A stretch of DNA of 64,000 bases from an uncultured Clostridia bacterium (GTDB taxonomy: Bacteria > Bacillota > Clostridia > Oscillospirales > Acutalibacteraceae). The notes under the pieces were generated by a model, which did no database searches, was not told the DNA's origin, and worked only from the letters and a program-made list of their open reading frames with translations. A program made the translations under genes and the position numbers. Positions 51,341 to 58,593 of the stretch are shown here, one piece after another (the stretch's first letter is position 1; each line of letters opens with the position of its first letter). The DNA is taken from the NCBI GenBank assembly GCA_947581635.1, contig CANPVE010000003.1:62001-126000 (forward strand), read 5' to 3'.

Positions 51341-52177
51341 ATGCAAATTACATTAGGTGAGAAAATAATGCAGCTCAGACAGAAACAGAGACTTTCTCAG
51401 GAGGCATTTGGTGAAGCCCTCGGCGTATCACGTCAGGCGGTCTCAAAATGGGAAACGGGTCAGGCAATGCCAGATATCGACAAGATTGTAGCTATAAGCA
51501 GCATATTCGGCGTGAGCACCGATTATCTGCTTAAATGCGACGAATGTGACGAACGCAGCGAAAAATCGCAAAATTCTTGCGGGCATCCCGACAATGAAAA
51601 CCATTCTCCTGTCGAGAAAGAAGATCCGACAACTGCGTCAAATGAGGGGGCGCTTTGGGAAAGGCTGAAAAAGAAAATTGCGCGCTTGGAGTATAAGAGC
51701 AAGACCACTGTATTCGGCGTGCCGCTGGTTCATATCAAGTTAGGGCGCGCAAAAGGAGTAATCGCAATAGGTCTGTCCGCGACGGGAGCTTTATCCATCG
51801 GATTGTTGTCGATCGGGCCGTTGTCTTGGGGCATATTGTCGATCGGTCTGTTGGCAACAGGCACCTTCGCATTGGGCGGTATTTCGATCGGTGCTGTATC
51901 TGCGGGAATACTGGCGCTCGGAGGCGTGGCATTCGGTGTATTTACCGTCGGAGGTGTGTCAATTGGAATGTATTCCATGGGCGGTTGTGCCATCGCATCT
52001 AAAATCGCATTTGGCGGATATGCGCGGGGATTCATAGCTATAGGCGACAAAGTGAGCGGAACCTACACATGGCACATCAAGGATGGAATTCCCGAAAGTA
52101 TGAGAGAGGAAATTTATAAGATCATTTGCAGAGAACTGCCGAATACGCCAAAATTTATTGTAAATATTTTCAAATGA
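51341..52177 (+). CDS. XRE-family HTH protein fused to a glycine-pentad repeat domain
   Basis: 278 residues. Residues 5-66 are a Cro/CI-type HTH (LSQEAFGEALGVSRQAVSKWE). An acidic linker (about 67-108) follows. From about residue 139 fifteen consecutive pentads occur with Gly at every fifth place, such as ALSIG LLSIG PLSWG ILSIG, then GISIG AVSAG ILALG GVAFG. A short C-terminal region closes (YTWHIKDGIPE). The pentads could make a beta-helix or a membrane-embedded glycine-zipper structure; there is no charge in 75 residues. I know related HTH-plus-repeat proteins in Clostridia but no function for them. AAAGGAG precedes the ATG. Confidence 0.8.
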   Translation: MQITLGEKIMQLRQKQRLSQEAFGEALGVSRQAVSKWETGQAMPDIDKIVAISSIFGVSTDYLLKCDECDERSEKSQNSCGHPDNENHSPVEKEDPTTASNEGALWERLKKKIARLEYKSKTTVFGVPLVHIKLGRAKGVIAIGLSATGALSIGLLSIGPLSWGILSIGLLATGTFALGGISIGAVSAGILALGGVAFGVFTVGGVSIGMYSMGGCAIASKIAFGGYARGFIAIGDKVSGTYTWHIKDGIPESMREEIYKIICRELPNTPKFIVNIFK

Positions 52178-52318
52178 TTATTATGTGCTTCATTTGCAGA
52201 CGAATTTTTTGTTTTTGCGATATCAAAAACTGATAAATGCAGAGAAATATCCAAAAGATCAGCCATACCGCTGGCTCCTTAAAAATTAAACAAATCGGAA
52301 TTTGAATAGAGGATATTT

Positions 52319-52984
52319 ATGACAAAGAAAAAAGAATGGATTTATTTAATAGTAGGTTTTTTAGGTGCCATGTTGGGCTTGTTTGGTGTAGTATTGTTCA
52401 ATCAGTTTGTACTTATGTCGTTACCTTTAGAATTAAGAATGATAAGTATGATATTTGTTTACTGGTTAATTGTATTGGTTCCTATAATTATAATGTTTGT
52501 TAATAAAGATAAGTTAGTGGAGTATGGTTTCAGCAAGGAAAAAATAACATTTCAAATTATTGTGGGTGTTATGATAGGTATTGCAATGTCATTTATACTA
52601 ACACTAATACCACATCTATTTGGATTTGGTGAATATGTTGATAATGGTAAAAGATATGAATACTTATGGCAATTTATTTATGAATTTTTTTATTGTATAT
52701 TTGCAGTTGGTTTTGTTGAAGAATTTGTATTTCGAGGATTTATTTATCAAAAAATCAAAAGCATTAGTCAAAAGGATATGATAGCAATTATCGGGTCTTC
52801 TGTTCTTTTTGGAGCATTCCATTTGTTTAGTGGCAATATTATTCAAATGGTAATGACGGCGTGTTTAGGTGTATTTTTCTGCGTTTGCAGATTAAAGGTT
52901 AAAAATTGCTCTACTTTATCCTTGATAATAGCGCATGGAGTATATGATGCCTTGATAACTGTTTTTGCATCTATTTTACTATAG
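52319..52984 (+). CDS. CPBP-family intramembrane protease, AT-rich gene
   Basis: 221 residues, eight helices. Motifs are GFVEEFVFRGFIY (Glu-Glu, Arg), FGAFHLFSGN and IIAHGVYDAL. The coding sequence is clearly richer in A and T than its neighbours, with third positions mostly A/T, which suggests recent transfer. AGAGGA is six bases before the ATG. It stands alone between the HTH gene and a strong terminator. Confidence 0.88.
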   Translation: MTKKKEWIYLIVGFLGAMLGLFGVVLFNQFVLMSLPLELRMISMIFVYWLIVLVPIIIMFVNKDKLVEYGFSKEKITFQIIVGVMIGIAMSFILTLIPHLFGFGEYVDNGKRYEYLWQFIYEFFYCIFAVGFVEEFVFRGFIYQKIKSISQKDMIAIIGSSVLFGAFHLFSGNIIQMVMTACLGVFFCVCRLKVKNCSTLSLIIAHGVYDALITVFASILL

Positions 52985-53045
52985 TGATGAAGTACAGATT
53001 TCAGATAGACAAATTCTGATTTATCATTCATTTGAAAAAAATTAT

Positions 53046-53110
53046 AAAAAACGCAGTACACTTTGCCTGCCCTACCCAAAGCTTTTTGGACAAATGTACT
53101 GCGTTTTTTT
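53046..53110 (+). terminator. Strong terminator after the AT-rich CPBP gene
   Basis: AAAAAACGCAGTACA (53046-53060) pairs with TGTACTGCGTTTTTT (53095-53109), then T. Confidence 0.9.
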
Positions 53111-53222
53111 CAGCATAAATAAAAATCAAGTTTACTTTTACCCACTCGGAAACTATAATGATAATGTACGATTATAATTAAGTGAAATGTAAATTTATAC
53201 ACAACTTGGAGGTGTTTCTTTA

Positions 53223-54362
53223 ATGAATATAATTGATTACATCGACTGCCGCGGAGACATTACGTTTGACGAGCGGGGATTCAATGAGGTCGACAATCTC
53301 ATTTTCTCCGAACTTGCCTACCTCGACATGGTAGATATCGTTTCAAGTGAAAACAAATTCACCGTAACGCTTGCTGAGCTATGCGAGAAGTATATGGAAA
53401 TGGGGTATGACCAATCCTACATAATAAACGACCCGAAAGCGCTGCTGACAAAAGCGGCCGACTGCGAAAGATATCGCGATGTGCGGGTTGGCGGATATGT
53501 GGACATCGTGAATCAGGACCAGCAGGTGCAGTTCTCGGGCGTGACCTTCCTGCCGGGCGACGGTACCGCATATGCTGCCTTTCGCGGTACGGACAACACA
53601 ATAGTGGGTTGGCGCGAAGATTTCAACATAAGTTTCATGCCCGAAACCCCCGGACAGTCGGAAGCCGCCGATTATCTGAACAGGCTGGCAGCTGACACGG
53701 ATTACCCGCTTAGAGTGGGCGGTCATTCCAAGGGAGGCAATTTCGCCGTTTATGCGGCTGCATTCTGCGACGAGCAGGTGAGGGACGAGCGCATAATTGA
53801 AGTATATTCAAACGACGGCCCGGGATTCAACAGCGGCGTGGTGGATTCAGAGCAGTACAATGCCATTCTCGACAAGCTGGTGAAGATAGTTCCCGAGTCC
53901 TCGCTGGTGGGAATGTTGCTCTCAAGCAAAGCCAAGCCAAAGGTTATCAAAAGCAACGCCAAAGGATTGATGCAGCATGACCCATATACATGGTGCGTGC
54001 GCGGAACTTCGTTTGAGGAAGCCGACGGCCGTTCCCCGGTGAGTTTGTTCATGGACGAAACTCTTGACAACTGGATAGACAGTTTGAATGATGAACAGAA
54101 AAGAGCGGTTGTTTCGGCCATATTCGACTCGCTGGACGCATCGGGTGCCTCCACTATTACCCAGATAAATGAAAACAAACTTCTGTCATATAATGCCATA
54201 GTAAGAGCTGTGGGAAGTCTTGACAGGGATACATCGAGCAAAGTAATTGAGTCGCTCAGGAAGCTGGCCGACGCGGGCAAGGGCGTTTTCTTAGATGGGG
54301 CGAGGAAGTCATGGGAACAGATTGAAAAGACAATTCGTAGTCAGACCGACCAGAAACAGTAA
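53223..54362 (+). CDS. Mbeg1-like (DUF2974) alpha/beta-hydrolase
   Basis: 379 residues. Lipase-like fold: VTFLPGDGTAYAAFRGTDNTIVGWREDF, then the nucleophile elbow VGGHSKGGNFAVYAAA and the acid loop VYSNDGPGFNS. This matches the Mbeg1-like/DUF2974 family of putative lipases. There is no signal peptide. The C-terminal 100 residues are helical. The gene stands alone and converges on an ABC exporter operon only six bases away. Confidence 0.88.
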   Translation: MNIIDYIDCRGDITFDERGFNEVDNLIFSELAYLDMVDIVSSENKFTVTLAELCEKYMEMGYDQSYIINDPKALLTKAADCERYRDVRVGGYVDIVNQDQQVQFSGVTFLPGDGTAYAAFRGTDNTIVGWREDFNISFMPETPGQSEAADYLNRLAADTDYPLRVGGHSKGGNFAVYAAAFCDEQVRDERIIEVYSNDGPGFNSGVVDSEQYNAILDKLVKIVPESSLVGMLLSSKAKPKVIKSNAKGLMQHDPYTWCVRGTSFEEADGRSPVSLFMDETLDNWIDSLNDEQKRAVVSAIFDSLDASGASTITQINENKLLSYNAIVRAVGSLDRDTSSKVIESLRKLADAGKGVFLDGARKSWEQIEKTIRSQTDQKQ

Positions 54363-54368
54363 TATAAT

Positions 54369-55061
54369 TTATCCCTGCTCCAAACCCTTCTTTTTAAAGA
54401 GAAATACCAATATCACAGAAAATAAAACCAAATATGCGCCGATTACGGCGGCGGTATCCCACGATACATTTCCGCCGTCTCCAAGAATCAGGCTTATCCT
54501 GCCGCTGTAGAGCAGTTTGGAAACCTTGGCTATCCCATCATTGAACTGAGCGAGCATGGGAATTAATGATATCGTCAGTCCCACGGGAACCGCCATGCCG
54601 TTCGCCGCGGCTGTATTCTTTGAATTAATGCCTATGCACAGTCCGAGCAGAGTGGAAGTTACCGCGCCCAAAAACATCGCAGACAGAAATTTAAATGCGT
54701 ATTCGCAGTCGAATTGATCCATAAGCAGAAAAGTACTGCCCGTGAGCATCGACGCGAGGATTACAAAAAGCGATATGCTCACCAGATAATTAATCCTGCT
54801 CACTCCCGACATTATCAGCGAGCGAAGCGTTCCCTTTTCCTTTTCCTCGGATATTATGTTTGAGGCCGTCGTAGCGGGCGCAAAGCAGCAATGCATTGTC
54901 GCAAACATAGATATAAACATTCGCCCCGCGAACTCCTCACCACGCATGGCGATTATCATTATAAACGCTACAATGGGGTATATCATGATAATCATGAGCG
55001 TTGGCAGATTGTTCAGCGAATCTTTAAACTGCTTATTCAAAATTGACAGTGACGTTCTCAT
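54369..55061 (-). CDS. ABC-2-type exporter permease, second system
   Basis: 230 residues, six helices: LPTLMIIMIYPIVAFIMII, then SNIISEEKEKGTLRSLIMSGVSRI, a typical ABC-2 segment, and AVIGAYLVLFSVILVFLF. It overlaps the ATPase stop by four bases and is the last gene of the operon. Shorter than usual ABC-2 permeases, so it probably dimerises. Substrate unknown. Confidence 0.88.
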   Translation of the reverse strand: MRTSLSILNKQFKDSLNNLPTLMIIMIYPIVAFIMIIAMRGEEFAGRMFISMFATMHCCFAPATTASNIISEEKEKGTLRSLIMSGVSRINYLVSISLFVILASMLTGSTFLLMDQFDCEYAFKFLSAMFLGAVTSTLLGLCIGINSKNTAAANGMAVPVGLTISLIPMLAQFNDGIAKVSKLLYSGRISLILGDGGNVSWDTAAVIGAYLVLFSVILVFLFKKKGLEQG

Positions 55062-55906
55062 TTTGTCAGTTTCCTCCCTGTCAGCTTTAGAAATACCGTC
55101 CCCAAATCCGGCTCGGCTGAATGTATTGTCCTAATTTTTCCGCCGAGTATCAATTCGGCTGCTTTGCCGGCGCTTTCAGGTGAATTCGGGAGCGATATTT
55201 TCTCATTGTCAGATGTAACTATGATGAATTCCGATTGTGTGCAGTACTTTCGGCAAATCTCGTACGGACTGCCGCACTCTGCTATTATGCCCTCGTTGAG
55301 CAGCGCTACCCTGTCACACATTCTGTATGCCTCGTCCATGTTGTGAGTTGTGAGGAATATTGTGGTTCCGTTCTCCCTGAGTTCCCTCATCAACGAATGT
55401 ATTTCCGCCGCAGTGGACGGATCAAGACCGCTTGTCGGCTCATCAAGGAACAGCAGCTTAGGTTTGTGCAGTACGGCGCACGCCAATTGCAACCGCTGTT
55501 TCATTCCCTTTGAGAACTTGCCGACTTTGATGCGCTCTGAGCCTTTGAGACCTACCTTATTTATCACATCGGATATGGCGATGCGCGGCACATTGTGAAT
55601 TCTCGCAAAAAGCAGCATATTGTCCATGCAGCTCAAGCGCTCATAAAGCCCGCATTTGTCGAGAACCGCTCCGATATCGCGGTACACATCATGACCTATT
55701 CTGGCGCACTCTGTATCAAATATCCTCGCCTCCCCGCCGTATGGCAATTGGCCCGTGAGTATGTTTATAAGCGTGGTCTTTCCCGCGCCTGACGGGCCGA
55801 GCATTCCGAATATTTCTTTGTGTCTTATTTCCAGCGATATCCCGCTGAGCACTTGCTTGCTGCCAAAAGAGCAGGTGACATTTTTCAAATTAATCACGGC
55901 TTTCAT
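55058..55906 (-). CDS. ABC exporter ATP-binding protein, second system
   Basis: 282 residues. Walker A GPSGAGKTT, Q-loop near AVLDKCGLYERLS (the usual Gln is not obvious), signature FSKGMKQRLQLACAVL, Walker B LLFLDEPTSGLDP, switch His in LTTHNMDEA. The C-terminal 70 residues are typical of BcrA-like exporters. ATG 55906 follows GAGGG; its first codons overlap the DUF3021-like gene by 17 bases. Confidence 0.92.
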   Translation of the reverse strand: MKAVINLKNVTCSFGSKQVLSGISLEIRHKEIFGMLGPSGAGKTTLINILTGQLPYGGEARIFDTECARIGHDVYRDIGAVLDKCGLYERLSCMDNMLLFARIHNVPRIAISDVINKVGLKGSERIKVGKFSKGMKQRLQLACAVLHKPKLLFLDEPTSGLDPSTAAEIHSLMRELRENGTTIFLTTHNMDEAYRMCDRVALLNEGIIAECGSPYEICRKYCTQSEFIIVTSDNEKISLPNSPESAGKAAELILGGKIRTIHSAEPDLGTVFLKLTGRKLTK

Positions 55907-56399
55907 TTTTATCGCCCTCTTCCCCATTGGAACTGTTTGAATCTTGATATTGAGTTAGCGCAAGGCTGTATTTCCTGCTCTCGATCGCGCTCTCAGCCAT
56001 CATGATTGTAAAGCTGAGCAGCGTGCTTATAAGAAAACTGAATATAAATCCCGCCCATGCCTGCCACATATCCCACGGAAACCAGTGGAAAACAACACAG
56101 GCAACACCCGCGATTAAAAAGATGCTCATAAGCATAAAGGTTATTCGGAGCGGCATGAGCATATTCTTAAAGAATCTGTCGGAAAACCACAGGTATTTCA
56201 CCAGTGCAGTCACGACCGAAACAATCAAAAACTCCGCGAGCGCCTTGAGCGATATCCCCTCACCGCAAAGGGCGAATATCTCGGATATCTGTGACAGTTC
56301 CTCCGCATTTCCTCTAAGTATAGCATTAAATATTGAGATAAAAATTACGGATAAAGTAAATATTTCCGCAACAGATGGTATGATCTGTACCTTTCTCAT
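55890..56399 (-). CDS. DUF3021-like small membrane protein, third LytTR partner
   Basis: 169 residues, four helices (about 12-28, 52-70, 84-105, 115-135) and an acidic C-terminal tail (SNSSNGEEGDKNESRD) that reaches into the ATPase gene. Same position after a LytTR gene as the products at 5988 and 39667. The inferred role is membrane-side control of that regulator. Confidence 0.65.
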   Translation of the reverse strand: MRKVQIIPSVAEIFTLSVIFISIFNAILRGNAEELSQISEIFALCGEGISLKALAEFLIVSVVTALVKYLWFSDRFFKNMLMPLRITFMLMSIFLIAGVACVVFHWFPWDMWQAWAGFIFSFLISTLLSFTIMMAESAIESRKYSLALTQYQDSNSSNGEEGDKNESRD

Positions 56400-56464
56400 T
56401 TTGTATGGCCTCCTTATAGAAATTTTAAATCAGAAAACGCTGTGCTTTTATTAAAGATTACTAT

Positions 56465-56902
56465 TTACATTCCAATCTTCTTTCTGAAACTTGCGGCGTA
56501 TTGTCTGGACACCCACAACTTGTCGCCGCTGTCCATTGTAAGCAGCAATCGTCCGTCAATATCCGCCTTTACCGAGCGGATATGCTTTATCCCCGCAATG
56601 CAAGATTTATTTGCCCTAAAAAATTCCGACGACGGAAGCTGCTTTTCCAGTTCGTAAAGCCTGAGCTGAGTTTCGTAAACCTCGCTTCTGGTGTAGATAA
56701 AAATTTTCTTATCGGCTGTGTCGATATATATTACCTCACTGGGCTGAATGATAAAGGTTTGCCCGTCTTTACTTCCGGTAAGTCTGCAATTCACCGAATT
56801 TACCGCCGCGACTATGCGCTGAACGTCGTCGTTTATTTCGCGGCACACCACCGTAATCTCAGGTTCGTCAGCCGCCTGATCGTGTATAATATGAAGCTTC
56901 AA
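56465..56902 (-). CDS. LytTR-domain transcription regulator, third copy
   Basis: 145 residues, no receiver. SEVIYIDTADKKIFIYTRSEVYE, YELEKQLPSSEFFRANKSC and DKLWVSRQYAASFRKKIGM define the LytTR domain. The start is TTG 56902, five bases after GGGAG; upstream codons to 56941 overlap the ribosome site. It heads the operon with the DUF3021-like protein and ABC exporter. Confidence 0.9.
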   Translation of the reverse strand: MKLHIIHDQAADEPEITVVCREINDDVQRIVAAVNSVNCRLTGSKDGQTFIIQPSEVIYIDTADKKIFIYTRSEVYETQLRLYELEKQLPSSEFFRANKSCIAGIKHIRSVKADIDGRLLLTMDSGDKLWVSRQYAASFRKKIGM

Positions 56903-56926
56903 TGATACTCCCTCCCCTCGACAATA

Positions 56927-56955
56927 ATATAACACGGTCACGCTGCAAAATTCAA
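56927..56955 (-). promoter_or_regulatory. Promoter of the third LytTR operon
   Basis: Minus strand TTGAAT (56955-56950), 17 bases, TTATAT (56932-56927), 24 bases before the TTG start. Confidence 0.6.
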
Positions 56956-57013
56956 GCGGTTCAGAGCCACCTGCCGTTTCCGCCCGCCAAAATGAGTTTT
57001 TTTGGATATAAAG

Positions 57014-57062
57014 AGATTCCCTTACTCACGCTGCGGGCTTCGCAGCGTGAGTAAGGGAATCT
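57014..57062. repeat. Perfect 22-base inverted repeat (hairpin)
   Basis: The arm at 57014-57035 (AGATTCCCTTACTCACGC then TGCG) is repeated in exact reverse complement at 57041-57062 around a GGCTT loop. There is no T run on either side, so it is not a normal intrinsic terminator. It lies between plsC and the third LytTR operon, both on the minus strand. Confidence 0.85.
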
Positions 57063-57107
57063 ATGAAAATATATAATAAAATACATATATGTGAAATTGC
57101 AGACAAA

Positions 57108-57851
57108 TCACGCTCTTGTTTTCTGGAGTGATTCTTCTATTATGCGCTGGGTTTTGGCGGGAAGCTCCTTGAATTCTGTGCGGCTCATGCCCTTCGTCTC
57201 TATTGGAGGTAAAACGCGCAGCGTCACCTCGCCTGACTTTATCCAGTGTCCGTTGCGCTCGAACAGGTTAAATGTACCGTCGAGCGCCACCGGAATTATA
57301 GGAGACCCGGTCTTTTGAGCCACCTTAAAAGCGCCGCCCTTGAATTCGTCTACCTCGCCCGTTTCGCTGCGGGTCCCCTCCGGGAAAATTATGGCAGAAT
57401 AACCGTTCTCTACCACCTTGATCATATTCTGCAACGCCTCAATGCCTGCTCTCATGTCGCCTCGATCCACGTACACACAGTGTATCTCGCGCATCCACAG
57501 ACGGATAAACGGCACCTTGCCTATTGAGGCCTTGGAAAGCAGGGCGTGCGGCTTGTCAAGATATGCCAACAGCAGAAGTATGTCAAAAAAGCTCTGGTGA
57601 TTGCTCGCGAAAACACAGGTGCGGTCGGTCGGAATGTTTTCTACTCCTTGCGCGTCAACCTTCGCCCCCGCCATAAACAGCAGTCTGCGCGCCCAATTTC
57701 GCACTGTTTTGTCAACAAATGCGTCGCGCTTTTCTCGAGGGGCAAATTTGTTCAGATATTGAACATAAAGCCACACCACCATAAACAGCAGCAGTTCTAT
57801 CCACATATAAGCCATAAACAGTATCGTCTTTATATATTTCAACAGTATCAA
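57108..57851 (-). CDS. plsC: 1-acyl-sn-glycerol-3-phosphate acyltransferase
   Basis: Adds the second acyl chain in phosphatidic acid synthesis. 247 residues. N-terminal helix (ILFMAYMWIELLLFMVVWLY), catalytic ASNHQSFFDILLL (H-x4-D), YVDRGD, and the substrate motif FPEGTRSETGEV. GAGG-type site upstream of the ATG. A terminator separates it from greA. Confidence 0.93.
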   Translation of the reverse strand: MILLKYIKTILFMAYMWIELLLFMVVWLYVQYLNKFAPREKRDAFVDKTVRNWARRLLFMAGAKVDAQGVENIPTDRTCVFASNHQSFFDILLLLAYLDKPHALLSKASIGKVPFIRLWMREIHCVYVDRGDMRAGIEALQNMIKVVENGYSAIIFPEGTRSETGEVDEFKGGAFKVAQKTGSPIIPVALDGTFNLFERNGHWIKSGEVTLRVLPPIETKGMSRTEFKELPAKTQRIIEESLQKTRA

Positions 57852-57879
57852 CCTCGTTTAAATTTTTCGTTTAGCTTAA

Positions 57880-57927
57880 AGCAAAAACAACCGCAAAAGA
57901 GCCGCCGCCTGTCGGCAGCAGCTCTTT
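57880..57927 (-). terminator. Terminator after greA
   Basis: AAAGAGC (57896-57902) and GCTCTTT (57921-57927), with inner GC pairs; on the minus strand TTGTTTTTG follows. Confidence 0.75.
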
Positions 57928-57941
57928 ACTCAACTAACGCC

Positions 57942-58433
57942 TTACTTGGACGAACGTGAAATTTCTACTATCTTATAACTGATTACACCGCCCGGCGCCT
58001 CAACTTCCACAACATCTCCAACCTGTTTGCCCATTACGGCTCTGCCTACGGGACATTCATCGGATATGCTGCCTGTCAACGGGTCAGCTTCGGTAGAACC
58101 GACTATACGGTACTCCTCTTCTTCCTCAAGGTCGATATCCAACAGCTTTATCTTGACACCGATTTTCACTACGTCGGTGGAAAGTTCAGATTCATCTATG
58201 ATTACGGCGTTCTTGAGCATAGTCTCCAGTTCGAGAATGCGGCTCTCTACCTGTGCCTGTTCGTTTTTGGCCTCATCGTATTCGCTGTTTTCACTCAAGT
58301 CACCAAATGAAAGGGCTACCTTGATTTTATCAGCTATGTCCTTTCTTTTGACGGATTTGAGATATTCCAGTTCTTCCTCGCGTTGCTTGAGACCTTCTGC
58401 GGTCAGCTTGAATTGCTTCACATTACTAGCCAT
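57942..58433 (-). CDS. greA: Transcription elongation factor GreA
   Basis: Rescues backtracked RNA polymerase by stimulating transcript cleavage. 163 residues. N-terminal coiled coil (about 1-80) whose tip carries [16 protein letters not shown] with the acidic residues that reach the active site, then the FKBP-like domain ending [17 protein letters not shown] 58433 with AAAGGAAG upstream gives the normal start [11 protein letters not shown]. Confidence 0.95.
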   Translation of the reverse strand: MASNVKQFKLTAEGLKQREEELEYLKSVKRKDIADKIKVALSFGDLSENSEYDEAKNEQAQVESRILELETMLKNAVIIDESELSTDVVKIGVKIKLLDIDLEEEEEYRIVGSTEADPLTGSISDECPVGRAVMGKQVGDVVEVEAPGGVISYKIVEISRSSK

Positions 58434-58490
58434 ATTGTTTATATCTTCCTTTCGGGGAATCTTTTGCGGATTCAATAAATTTGTTAATAT

Positions 58491-58519
58491 ATTATAGCCT
58501 CAACTGAATCATATGTCAA
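58491..58519 (-). promoter_or_regulatory. Promoter of greA
   Basis: Minus strand TTGACA (58519-58514), exactly 17 bases, TATAAT (58496-58491): full consensus. Confidence 0.88.
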
Positions 58520-58593
58520 TATTTTGATTTTCAATAACAGCATCGGTCAATATAAAAAGTTCAGCCTGTTTCATCAACTTGCCTTCTGCGGTA

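Noticed and set aside
51730..52050. Minus-strand frame rich in Pro, Ile and Asn
   Set aside because: Reverse reading of the glycine pentads.
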